This document shows positions 49,001 through 62,030 of a stretch of DNA of 64,000 nt, one piece after another. Numbering within the stretch: the first letter of the stretch is position 1; each line of letters opens with the position of its first letter. Source of the DNA: Stomorhina lunata (Eukaryota > Arthropoda > Insecta > Diptera > Rhiniidae); contig OW121743.1 of assembly GCA_933228675.1 (NCBI GenBank), forward strand, positions 61,945,118 through 62,009,117, in the 5' to 3' direction. Made by a program: the position numbers and the translations under genes. The notes beneath the pieces were generated by a model. That model saw nothing but the letters and a program-made list of their open reading frames with translations, had not been told where the DNA came from and made no database searches.

Positions 49001-50454
49001 AAATGTTTAATTTATTTCTTCAATTTTACCCAAGAAGATGATAAGATTCCAATTAATCTCAAGTACAATTTTCTTCTATTTTAAAAATTGTTAGATTTAA
49101 AACTGAAGTTTTTGAATAGGAACCCATAAATTGATTTAATAATTTTATTAAGAGAAAAAGAAAATATTACTATTTCTCTAATACACTTTCCATATTTTCC
49201 TATTTGTTAAGCTTCATTTAACAAAATACTGTAATCCTTATTATAATTTTATCATTAAGTATCTGTATATCTGTTTGTTATTGCTATCATTTTATTTGGA
49301 AAACTTTGGAAATTTTCATTCAATAATCCCTTATAATGGGGCTACAAAATCTTGTTTAAAGCTTTTTAGGTTTTACTAAGTATGAACAATGTGTAAGAAA
49401 ACAAAAAAATTTTGAATATGAAAATGAAATTATTGAAGAACATTGAACGTCAAGCTGTTTAAACAACAAAGACAATATGGAAGTGAAAGCAGGAAAGGCA
49501 TACTGTTATTAAGTGAAAGTCAATAGATCCTAAAATATGGAGTTTTTATTAAGGATTCGAACACGGTTGAGTTATAATACCTACACACTCACAACTCATT
49601 CAAGTATTCTGAACATCATGTCGTATGATTAATATTTAACAATCATACGCAGAGGAGTACCATATTATATGCAATCCCGTATAGTAACTGTCTTAAGATA
49701 TGAAAAATGTGATCTGAAGTAAATGTGTTTCTCCAGAAAAACGCAAAGTGCCTTGGTTTGTCCTTCCTAAGACAATTTCATGTCATGTCATACTACAAAA
49801 CATATTTTCTCATGTCAAAAAAAAAAAACAAAATCCTTTAAAATTTCTCACATTATTAAGACACTTCATTGTGTGTGTTTCTTTTAAACTAAAAAAATTA
49901 GACAATAGAAATTTAAAAATAAAATAAGAAGATATCATACAAATTTGGGTGTTTCCTAATTTGTTTTTTTCTTAACCAATATCATTTAGAGTAATACGGG
50001 TAATCTAATACAAAAGCAAACACACAAAGCGTCAATAAAAAAAAAACTAAATTAAATGTTTTCTAAAATAAAAAAAAAACAGTAAAAACCACACATATAC
50101 AAACTCATTTGCACAGCAAACAAATTTCTAAACGAAATTCAATATAAATTTTATGTCACCATCATAAAAAATCAAATGATTTTGGTGATGATGTAGAAAA
50201 TGAAAAAAAGGAAGAAAAATCACATAAACATTTATAGTTAAATTGACACACATACAGAGAGAGGTGTGCTTTTAAGTGTAAACTGTGTGTGTGTGTATGT
50301 TTGAGAGTGATTTTCAAAAGAATATTTAAAAATTGATTTTCTAACATACAAATAGTGAATAGAAAAAAACTGATAGAGTTTAATTTTGCACCTGGTGTGC
50401 AGACATGAAAAAATTCCTATTTACTGTAAAGACTTAAGGACTGTGATCACTAAA
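49001..50454. other. Single-copy AT-rich island
   Basis: Contains A runs (49820-49831, 50037-50047) and a short GT run (50285-50297). No coding feature is supported. Confidence 0.5.
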
Positions 50455-53180
50455 AATTTTATAACTATAAAAAATTTTTAAAAAATATCTATAAAAATAG
50501 TATACTTTAGAAAAATACTTTACAAAATTTTCTCAAAAATTTACTATTTTTATAGGAAATTTTTAAAAAATTTACTATTTTTCTTCGAAATTTTTCAAAC
50601 ATTAACTATTTTTATAAGAAATTTACAAAAATATTATATTTTTATAGAAAATTTTCAATAATTTACTATCTTTATAGGAAATTTTTTAAAAATTTCTTAC
50701 TTTTAAAGCATTTTTTTTTTAAATTGACTATTTTTATAGAAAATTTTTCAAGAATTTATTTTTTAATATAAAATTTTTCAAAAATTTTCTAGTTTTATAG
50801 GAATCTTTATAAAAATTTACTATATTTAAAAAAATTTTTTTATGAAATTTTTCAAAAATTTATTATTTTTATAGAAAATTTTTCAAAAATTTACCATTTT
50901 TATAGGAAATTTTTCAAAACTTTGCTATTTCTATAGGAAATTTTTCAAAAATTTACTATTTTTATACGAAATTTTTCAAAAATTAACTATTTTTATAGGA
51001 AATTTACAAAAATTTACTATTTTTATAGAAAACTTTCAAAAATTTACTATTTTTCAAGCAAATTTTTTAAAAATTTACTTTTTTTATAGGAAATTTTCAA
51101 AAATTTACTATTTTTCAAGCAAATTTTTTAAAAATTTATTATTTTTTTAGGAAATTTTTCAAGAATTTACTTTTTTTATAGAGGAATTTTTACAAAAATT
51201 TACTATTTTTATGGGAAGTTCTTCAAAAATTTACTTTTTTTATAAGACATTCTTAAAAACTTTACTATTTTAATAGGAAAATTAAAAAAAAATACTATTT
51301 TGATAGGAAATTTTTTAAAAACTGACTATTTTTATAGAAAATTTTTCAAAAAAAAATTATTTTTATAGGAAAGTTTTTAAAAATTTGCTATTTTTATAGG
51401 ATTTTTTTCAAAAATGTACTATTTTTATGGGAAATTTTTAAAAAATTTACTATTTCTATAGGAAATTCTCAAAAATTTATTATTTTTATATGAACTTTTT
51501 CAAAAATTTATTATTTTTATATCGAATATTTTTCAAAAATTTCCTATTTTTGTAGAAAATTTTTGAAAAATTTTATATTTTTATAGAAAATTTTTCAAAA
51601 AATTTACTATTTTCATAGCAAGTTTTTGAAAAATTGACTATTTTATAGGAAATTTAAATTTTTTTTTGTTTTTAAAAGTTTACCTTTTTAATAGGAAATT
51701 TTTCAAAAACATTCTATTTTTTTACGATTTTTTTTTAAATTTACAATTTTTACAGAAAATTTTTCAAAAATTTACTATTTTATAAAAAATTTTCAAAAAT
51801 TTACTATTTTTATAGGAAATTTTTCAAAAATTTAATATTTTTTATCAAAAATTGGTTACTTTTTTAGAAAATTTTTCAAAAATTTATTATTTTGATATAA
51901 AATTTTTTAAAAGTTTACTATTTTTATATAAAATTTTTCAAAAGTTTACTGTTTTTGTAGGAAATTTTTTAAAAATTTATTTTTTTTATAGGAAATTTTT
52001 CAAGAACTTACTATTTTTTTATAAAATTTTTCAAAAGTTTACTATTTTTCTTTATTTTCAAAATCTTATGCTTTTTACAGGAAATTTTTAAAAAAAATTA
52101 TTTTTTTAGGGAAAATTTTTCAAAGAGTTACTTTTTTAATAGAAAATTTTTCACAAAATTTCTATTATTATAGAAAATTTTTCAAAAATTTACTATTTTT
52201 ATATGAAATTTTTCAAAAATTTACTATTTTTTAAAAATTCACAATTTTTGTAGGAAATTAAAAAAAAATTTACTAGTTTTTGGGAATTTTTTTAAAAATT
52301 AACTATTTTGATAGAAAATTTTTCAAAAAATTACTTTTTTCATAGGAAATTTTTCAAAAATTTACTATTTTTATAGGAAATTTTTCGAAATTTATTTCTT
52401 TTATAGGAAATTTTTCAAAATTTTACTATTTTTATAGGAAATTTTTCAAAAATTTACAATTTTTATAGGAAAATTTTCAAAAATTTACTATTTTTATAGA
52501 AAATTTTTCATGAATTTACTATTTTTATAGGAAATTTTTCAAAAATTTAATATTTTTGTAGGAAATTTTTCAAAACTATCTATTTTTATGCGAAAATTTT
52601 CACAAATTTGCTATTTTTATAGGATAATTTTCAAAATATTACTATTTTTATAGAAAATTTTTCAAAAATTTGCAATTTTCATACAATGTTTTTTAAAAAC
52701 TTACTATTTTCATACAAAATTTTTGAAAACTGTACTATTTTCAATTACTTCAAAAATTTACTATTTTAATAGGAAATTTTCAAAAATTTTTGAAAAATTT
52801 CCTATAAAAATTGTAAATTTTTCCTATAAAAATAGAAAAAAAAATAGAACATTTTTTTATAAAATTAGTAAATTTAAAAAAAATGTCCTACAAAAATTTA
52901 TTATTTTTATAAAAAAAAAAAATCAAAAATTTACTATTTTCATACAAAATTTTTAAAAAGTATACTATTTTCATACAAGATTTTTCGAAATGTACTATTT
53001 TTGAAGGAAATTTTTTCAAAAATAGTTATATTTTTATGGGACAATTTTAAAAATGATATTTTTTTGAGAATTTTTTTTTTAATTTTCCAGAGCAAAATTT
53101 TTCAAATAGTAAATTATAATAAATTTTTGGAAAATAAATATTTGAAAAATTTTTTTATAAAAATTGTAAATCTTTTAATA
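50455..53180. repeat. 31-bp satellite array, strongly diverged
   Basis: Mostly C-centred ATTTACTATTTTTATAGG units, with a short flip to the G-centred form at about 52785-52850. Units become irregular after 52850. This is the last array of the superfamily in the window. Confidence 0.85.
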
Positions 53181-54950
53181 TAGTTTCACAATATTCAAAA
53201 TAAATTATGCCATAGAATTGGTCTAAGTCTTTTGTAAGGAGTTTTTTGAGACCAATCTTCTAAAATTTAAATCTTTATTTCAAAAATATTTCATCATTTG
53301 ACTATAGGTTCTTTGATTATTCTAAGGATCTTATTCAGTTTATTTCTTTCCTTGTTTCTAGCATTTTTATGTTTTTTTGCAACTTCATGTGCTCGAAACG
53401 AGCACATGCAAACATGCTCGGATATGCATGAATTTCTGTTTGTATTTCTATACATTATTTAAATATCGTAACGCTGTTATTTCTTCATCTCCACTCATTC
53501 TACTCTAATACATTTGCTGCTAAACCATGATATCCCCCCCGTTAGGAGCGACAACGTAACGGTAACTGTAATAACAGCATCTTCTGTGTTAAAATGTTAG
53601 TTGTCGTATTAGCGTCAGCTGTTCAAACTAAAAGATATTCAAACATTCAAATTTATCCTGCTGCTGCTACTCTTCTACTTATACGTTTGAATTACTCCCT
53701 TTTCAAATTTTTAAAGTATTTGTATTTCTTTGATGTGTGTGTTTGTGTGTGTGTGTCTATGAGGGTGTGTTTACAAAAGTGTTTGTATTTATTTGAGTCT
53801 TTTCAAATAAAGATTCATTTTATTTAATATTTGAAATCCTTTAGCATAGAAAAGGAAAATGCAAATAAAAAATATTTGTGTAGTACTTAGATAAGTTTTT
53901 GTTGTTGTTCTATTTGATTGACTTTAGCATTTTAAGTATTCCCGGTTTGTATACAAATCATGATAATATAATTTGAATAAAATTTATTCTGAAAAAGTGT
54001 GATCAAGGTTTGTCTTACATTCTTTTCATTTCATTTTCTATTTACCTTTTGACAGATTATTGCTCTGGCAAAACAAATTTCAAAAGTCATTAAATTTTAA
54101 AATTTAAGATTTATAAAAAATCTTTAACTAAAAAAAAACTTGTAGAAAAAGATAAACGACTAATAGAAGTCCAAAAAAAATTATAAATGATAAAATAATT
54201 AAAAAGTAAAAATCTCATATAGTCTCCAGGCTTCCAACTCACAATTTTTTATTACTTTGTTACTAGACTTCTTACTTAGAAATGTTCATAAAATTTTAAC
54301 TTCACTCCAAGAAATAAAATTTAATCAAATCTAAAGTTGGACTTCAAAACCTATTAACCTAATATTCTTTAATACCTAGTCAAAAGCTGTTAACTGTTGA
54401 ACAATTGATAAAGGATTTTAACAAATATTTCGAGTTCTCTACCTAATGTTGCACACAAAGATCAGGCGATAGTCATCTTGTCTTCAAATTTTATTTGTAG
54501 CATTAAATTTTTTTTTTTCTTAAAAACGGTTATAAATAAACCCGCATTTTGTGTTTTGCTCAAAATAACTTTTGATAGCACTTAACAATTAATCATTGTC
54601 AAGTGAACGTGTTAAGGGGGAGACATTTTAAAGAATATTAATTTATTATTTTTTGAGAAAGTGTTTGTTTGTTATTCTATTAAAAATTATTCTAGCGGAA
54701 ATAAAAGGGGTGATAATAACAAATTTTTATAAAGCAAAAGGTTTTTTGATGTAGTTGCACCCCAGATAAAATGTCGATTATGTGGATATGTTATGCAGCG
54801 TAAATTACGAAAAAGACTTATAAATATCTAAAATGTGGACAAGGTCATAAACTAACCCCCACACATAAAATAAGACAGAGATCAATATAAAGAAGATATC
54901 GAATAAAATACTTAAAACTCGGGCATACCTATATATCTATAGACAAACAC
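53181..54950. other. Single-copy island with hairpin and GT run
   Basis: A perfect 10-bp inverted repeat CATGTGCTCG / CGAGCACATG separated by AAA lies at 53386-53408, a C8 run near 53535, and a GT-rich microsatellite at 53732-53757. No gene is recognised. Confidence 0.5.
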
Positions 54951-56158
54951 CTAAAATAAGATATAGACTAAGACATAGACGAAGACATAAATTAAGACAT
55001 AGACTAAGACATAGACTAAGACATAGACTAACACATAGACTAAGACATAGACTAAGACATAGAATAAGACTAAGACATAGACTAAGACATAGACTAAGAC
55101 ATTGACTAAGACATAGAGACTAAGACATAGACTAAGACATAGACTAAGACATAGACTAAGACATAGACTAAGACATAGACTAAGACATAGACTAAGACAT
55201 AGACTAAGACATAGACTAAGACATAGACTAAGACATAGACTAAGACATAGACTAAGACATAGACTAAGACATAGACTAAGACATAGACTAAGACATAGAC
55301 TAAGACATAGACTAAGACATAGACTAAGACATAGACTAAGACATAGACTAAGACATAGACTAAGACATAGACTAAGACATAGACTAAGACATAGACTAAG
55401 ACATAGACTAAGACATAGACTAAGACATAGACTAAGACATAGACTAAGACATAGACTAAGACATAGACTAAGACATAGACTAAGACATAGACTAAGACAT
55501 AGACTAAGACATAGACTAAGACATAGACTAAGACATAGACTAAGACATAGACTAAGACATAGACTAAGACATAGACTAAGACATAGACTAAGACATAGAC
55601 TAAGACATAGACTAAGACATAGACTAAGACATAGACTAAGACATAGACTAAGACATAGACTAAGACATAGACTAAGACATAGACTAAGACATAGACTAAG
55701 ACATAGACTAAGACATAGACTAAGACATAGACTAAGACATAGACTAAGACATAGACTAAGACATAGACTAAGACATAGACTAAGACATAGACTAAGACAT
55801 AGACTAAGACATAGACTAAGACATAGACTAAGATATAGACTAAGACATAGACTAAGACATAGACTAAGACATAGACTAAGACATAGACTAAGACATAGAC
55901 TAAGACATAGACTAAGACATAGACTAAGACATAGACTAAGACATAGATTAAGACATAGACTAAGACATAGACTAAGACATAGACTAAGACATAGACTAAG
56001 ACATAGACTAAGACATAGACTAAGACATAGACTAAGACATAGACTAAGACATAGACTAAGACATAGACTAAGACATAGACTAAGACATAGACTAAGACAT
56101 AGACTAAGACATAGACTAACCAATATACTTAGACATAGATTAAGACATAGACTATGAC
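54951..56158 (-). repeat. 12-bp satellite, reverse orientation, homogeneous
   Basis: About 100 copies of AGACATAGACTA, the reverse complement of CTTAGTCTATGT with a change of phase. Roughly 55135-56115 is almost perfectly uniform, with only a few single-base variants (AGATATAGACTA near 55832, ATAGATTAAGAC near 55945). This points to very recent expansion. The 431-codon open frame on the minus strand is repeat translation only. Confidence 0.96.
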
Positions 56159-57015
56159 ATTTTATCCTATGAAGGTTAAATATTTTTTCTGAAAATTCAT
56201 TGAAATTTTTTAAAACTCTCTTATTTATACCATAAAAGATTTGCAATTATAAGTGTATGTGTATAAGTCCTTAAATTCTTTATAAGAGAATTTATATTGA
56301 TTATTATGTAAACTTATTAGTAAATACTTTATGATGAATTCAATAATTTGCCAGTCCTTTCATAACTATTCCTTTTACTTGGATAATCATCATCAACGAA
56401 AAATATTTAAAAATATTTTTTATTGCCATTTTTCATTTTCCTGAAAAATTACATCAAATGATTTAAATCGTTAAGTAGCAACTTCAAAAAATATGCATAA
56501 TCACCACTTACCCTTCACACAAATTTTCATTTCGTTTATGAAAACCAACTGTTACGAAGGCAACCGCAGACTTCAAAAAAAATGAGTACGAGTTTGGTAG
56601 TCAATGTAATTATTAGTATGTGGAAAAAGAGGAAAACTGCCAGCATCAGTTGGATTAATTATGATAATTTTCGCAAATATTTTATGAAATAGTTATGCAG
56701 TTGCGTTTGAGCTGAAAAAATTTCTTTTATAAGTTCCAACAGGTTTTGCAACTTTTGAACCTGTAATAAATCCATCATAATGAATTGCAAACGCATCAGC
56801 TGGTATATATAATTTTTAATAAATTCATAGTTATTCACTCAAAATACAGATACATCAACATAAACGCTCACTCAAATATGAACGATACACATACAGTGAA
56901 ATGTATGGGAAAATGGTAAAAATTGTAATATACATATATCAATATCTGTTTATATATCAGACTCTCAGTTTATTTTATAACACAAAAATTAACCAAGACT
57001 AACAATGAGATACAA
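56159..57015. other. Single-copy spacer between two 12-bp arrays
   Basis: AT-rich, with no gene recognised. Confidence 0.5.
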
Positions 57016-57785
57016 AGACTAAAAAATAGAGTAAGACATAGACTAAGGCATGGACTAAGACACAGACTAAGACATAGACTAAAACATAGACTAAGACATA
57101 GAGTAAGACATAATCTAAGACATACCTAAGGCATGGACTAAGACACAGACTAAGACATAGACTAAAACATAGACTAAGACATAGATTAAGACATAGATTA
57201 AGATAAAAACTAAGACATAGACTAAGATATAGACTAAGACATAGATAAAGACAGAGACTTAGACATACACTAAGACATAAACTAAGACATAGACTAAGAC
57301 ATAGAATAAGACATAGACGAAGACATAGACGAAGACATAGATTAAGACATAAATTAAGACATAGACTAAGACATAGACTAAGACACAGACTAAGACATAG
57401 ACTAAGACATAGACTAAGACATAGAATAAGACATAGACTAAGACATTGACTAAGACATAGACTAAGACATAGACTAAGACATAGACTAGGACATAGACTA
57501 AGACACAGACTAAGACACAGACTAAGACACAGACTAAGACACAGACTAAGACACAGACTAAGACACAGACTAAGACACAGACTAAGACACAGACTAAGAC
57601 ACAGACTAAAACATGGACTCAGACATAGACTAGGATATAGACTAAGACACAGACTAAGACATAGACTAAGACATAGACAAAGACATAGACTAGGGCATAG
57701 ACTAAGACATATACTAAGACATAGACTACGACATAGACTAAGACATAGACTTAGACATAGACAAAGGCAAAGACATAGACTAAAG
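57016..57785 (-). repeat. 12-bp satellite, second reverse array, variant-rich
   Basis: About 62 units of the same 12-mer with many variants. A sub-block at about 57501-57612 consists of nine or so consecutive AGACACAGACTA units, in which one C has replaced T in every copy. A block with AAGGCATGGACTAAG recurs about 84 bp apart (57045 and 57129). Confidence 0.95.
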
Positions 57786-58907
57786 TGATATTTGCTAAAG
57801 GTTTCAAATATGAAGATCTCTTTTGTTTAAAAAGTGTGAAATGCTGACATGTGTCCGTTCATATACTTGTACTTATTCATACATTATGCGTTTTATGTGT
57901 TTAACTATACATAAAAACCAATGCATCATTTACTAAACACTTCTGGTTTAGTCATTATATAAAATGTTGGGTTCGCAAACAGTATGGGAAAAAAACTACA
58001 GTCCATAAAATAGACAAAGGTTTCAAATGATAAATTCATTATTAATGTTCCTAATTTTCACTTTATTCGAATCATAAAATTATACTTATTCTCATGACTT
58101 AATTAGCAACTTACAAGAGTTATAATTTAATCCGCTTCTATTTGCTCTTCACTGTTAGATATTTGCATAAAATTCTTTTTATCAACTGAAGTACCAAAAC
58201 TATAACTAGTGCCAACATCACGACCATCATCACTACCGCAACCGTACCACACTAACATATAAAATATATAAAAGTCACAACACGTCATTCATAAATTCAT
58301 AAATATGTATAAAAATGCACCAGCTGTTGGAACATATACACATGTAGCCACAAATATACACTCTTATACAAACTTTGCTAAATTATATGAATTTATCTTT
58401 ATACTATAAACGAGTAAAACATGAATGATATCTGTTCCCAATATGTTTGTTCAATGCACATATTCGTAAGTACAATAAAGTTGCAGCTGCAGATGAAGCT
58501 CAAAATGTTAACGGTGCCGTTGCTCCAATGTTAATGGCGATGGGGACGATGTAATTTCTGGCTTCTAGAGTAACTTAGTACTACCTATATCAATTTAAAC
58601 GTTTACTTTCGCTATTAATGCTGGGGTATTAAAATTTTTGAATATTCATTAAAATTGTATAAACATGATGAAAATAATGAAAAATAAAAACGTATTTTTC
58701 GTATACATATTTTTCTTCAACATTTTGTTTAAAAAGTAAAACTTTTTGAATATTATATAAATAATGGTCACCTTTATAAATTTAAAGCAGAATATAATCT
58801 ACCATTATAACCATTAATTTTTATTATAATTTTGTAATTTTTGTATATAATCATGTCAATTGGTCATATCTTAAATACAGAACAGCAGCTACTTTAAATA
58901 AAAATAA
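57786..58907. other. Single-copy island
   Basis: The short stretch 58480-58555 is GC-richer and open in two frames (for example a run of GCT, GCA, GCC alanine codons) but lacks convincing splice sites. No gene is called. Confidence 0.5.
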
Positions 58908-60715
58908 CAGCATAGAGAAAAGTTGACGATAGGAAGACTTTTCTATAGAAAAGTTGACGATAGGAAGACTTTTCTATAGAAAAGTTGACGATAGGAAGAC
59001 TTTTCTATAGAAAAGTTGATGATAGGAAGACTTTTCTATAGAAAAGTTGACGATAGGAAGACTTTTCTATAGAAAAGTTGACGATAGGAAGACTTTTCTA
59101 TAGAAAAGTTGACGATAGGAAGACTTTTCTATAGAAAAGTTGACGATAGGAAGACTTTTCTATAGAAAAGTTGACGATAGGAAGACTTTTCTATAGAAAA
59201 GTTGACGATAGGAAGACTTTTCTATAGAAAAGTTGATGATAGGAAGACTTTTCTATAGAAAAGTTGACGATAGGAAGACTTTTCTATAGAAAAGTTGACG
59301 ATAGGAAGACTTTTCTATAGAAAAGTTGACGATAGGAAGACTTTTCTATAGAAAAGTTGACGATAGGAAGACTTTTCTATAGAAAAGTTGATGATAGGAA
59401 GACTTTTCTATAGAAAAGTTGATGATAGGAAGACTTTTCTATAGAAAAGTTGACGATAGGAAGACTTTTCTATAGAAAAGTTGACGATAGGAAGACTTTT
59501 CTATAGAAAAGTTGACGATAGGAAGACTTTTCTATAGAAAAGTTGACGATAGGAAGACTTTTCTATAGAAAAGTTGACGATAGGAAGACTTTTCTATAGA
59601 AAAGTTGACGATAGGAAGACTTTTCTATAGAAAAGTTGACGATAGGAAGACTTTTCTATAGAAAAGTTGACGATAGGAAGACTTTTCTATAGAAAAGTTG
59701 ACGATAGGAAGACTTTTCTATAGAAAAGTTGACGATAGGAAGACTTTTCTATAGAAAAGTTGACGATAGGAAGACTTTTCTATAGAAAAGTTGACGATAG
59801 GAAGACTTTTCTATAGAAAAGTTGACGATAGGAAGACTTTTCTATAGAAAAGTTGACGATAGGAAGACTTTTCTATAGAAAAGTTGACGATAGGAAGACT
59901 TTTCTATAGAAAAGTTGACGATAGGAAGACTTTTCTATAGAAAAGTTGACGATAGGAAGACTTTTCTATAGAAAAGTTGACGATAGGAAGACTTTTCTAT
60001 AGAAAAGTTGACGATAGGAAGACTTTTCTATAGAAAAGTTGACGATAGGAAGACTTTTCTATAGAAAAGTTGACGATAGGAAGACTTTTCTATAGAAAAG
60101 TTGACGATAGGAAGACTTTTCTATAGAAAAGTTGACGATTGGAAGACTTTTCTATCGAAAAGTTGACGATTGGAAGACTTTTCTATAGAAAAGTTGACGA
60201 TAGGAAGACTTTTCTATAGAAAAGTTGACGATAGGAAGACTTTTCTATAGAAAAGTTGACGATAGGAAGACTTTTCTATAGAAAAGTTGACGATAGGAAG
60301 ACTTTTCTATAGAAAAGTTGACGATAGGAAGACTTTTCTATAGAAAAGTTGACGATAGGAAGACTTTTCTATAGAAAAGTTGACGATAGGAAGACTTTTC
60401 TATAGAAAAGTTGACGATTGGAAGACTTTTCTATCGAAAAGTTGACGATTGGAAGACTTTTCTATAGAAAAGTTGACAATTGGAAGACTTTTCTATAGAA
60501 AAGTTGACAATAGGAAGACTTTTCTATAGAAAAGTTGACGATGGGAAGATTTTTCTATAGAAAAGTTGACGATGGGAAGATTTTTCTATAGAAAAGTTGA
60601 CGATGGGAAGATTTTTCTATAGAAAAGTTGACGATACGAAGAGTTTTCTATAGAAAAATTTACGATAGGAAGGCTTTTCTATAGAAAAGTTGACGATAGG
60701 AAGAAAGTTCTCCGA
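58908..60715 (+). repeat. 31-bp GATAGGAAG satellite with 18-bp palindromes
   Basis: About 58 units of 31 bp with the landmarks AGTTGACGATAGGAAGA and CTTTTCTATAGAAAAG. Each junction is the perfect palindrome ACTTTTCTATAGAAAAGT. Copies are nearly identical. Variants (TTGATGAT, ATTGGAAG with TATCGAAAAG, ATGGGAAGATTTT) occur as small neighbouring groups, most at the right-hand end. The sequence is unrelated to the AT-only 31-bp satellite. No coding function. Confidence 0.96.
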
Positions 60716-62030
60716 AAAGTATGCAATGGTGTTTTGCTATAACAAAATCTATGTGGCGTATGAATAATATAAATTGAACAAGTTAATAGAATTCTTGTAA
60801 ATTTTTTAAAGAATTTTGTGAACCAACTTATGAAATAACCTTTTAATCCAACTTATTTAAAGTAGGGTGTTGAAATTTTCATTTCTATTTATATTAACAC
60901 ATTACGTTATACTCTTTGTTTAGTTTTTTTTTTTTTGTCCAACAATCCCCGCTGATAATACTTAGTAACAACAAACAAATTTGTTAAAACAAAAGAACTA
61001 AAAAATAAAGACTGGGAAAATATGTATGTATATGAAAAGGACAAAACAATACATGTGAAAAAAATATTATAGTTGAACAAAATTTTTTTTTTTGGTGGCT
61101 GAGTGTCTTTCTTTATGGTTGTCAGCACTTACCAAAACACCACTTCAGTTAGTTTATCTTTATCATACATATGTATACATAAATTAACAGACATATACCC
61201 TCCACAAGGAAAATTTCCATACATGTGTATATGTGTGTGTATAAAAATTCATATTTTTAGCAGACTTACACCTTTATAAATTTGCATGTGGGAAGCAGTC
61301 ACGATCTTGTATGTATAAAACCTGTCTTTGTGTATGAATATTTGCGATGAGTACTTGTAGAGGAAAGTATTTTATAAGTCTAAATACTCTAAAATAATAG
61401 CAGCGACACTAAGAAAGAGGTTTTGTATGTGTGTATATGTAAATATCCGTGACACTATAAATATACCAAACAGCCACAAACTATAAGTGTATTTGTTGTT
61501 GAAAGCTCAGCATAAAACACACTCTTTCTCCAAACAATTCATTATTTTTAATATTATTTTTTATGTCTCTTCATTTTACTTCTCTCTAAACAAGTGGTTT
61601 CAGCTGCAGCTTGTGGTGGTTTCTGTGGCGACATGTCATAAGCATTTTATTATAATGTGAAATGATGGGAATTAAAATATAAATTATAATTATGAAAATA
61701 AATATGAATTATGAACCCGGAACATTTTGCACAAGAAGAAAAGAAATTTTAAACTTTATTTTTTTGTTTGCCTAAAGAAATAAAAAATTTTATGAATTCT
61801 AAGGCTTTTGAATGTACTTAAGAATAAGGGGTTAATTATAACATGTAAATAATTGCTTTGAGCTTTTTTGAGGTTGAGATTTTTCTGTAATTATTTCAGG
61901 TGTGATTTAACGAGTGAGTAATAGGTAAATGGATATTAATTAGCGTTAGCAGTTTTACAATAGGAAGGTTAATATGTATTAATACAGATAAACACATTTC
62001 ATACTGACACACTTTAATACAAACTTATTT
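60716..62030. other. Single-copy spacer between inverted satellite arrays
   Basis: Contains T10 runs (60927, 61083) and short GT runs. A GC-richer patch at 61590-61640 carries no gene that I can support. Confidence 0.5.

Noticed and set aside
53386..53408. A hairpin as a bacterial-type terminator or element end
   Set aside because: A perfect 10-bp stem with AAA loop is real, but no T tract, partner repeat or element boundary gives it meaning in this context.
54951..56246. A 431-codon open frame of LSLC repeats on the minus strand
   Set aside because: It is only the translation of a 12-bp satellite; since 12 is divisible by three the frame cannot close. There is no other protein sequence or gene context.
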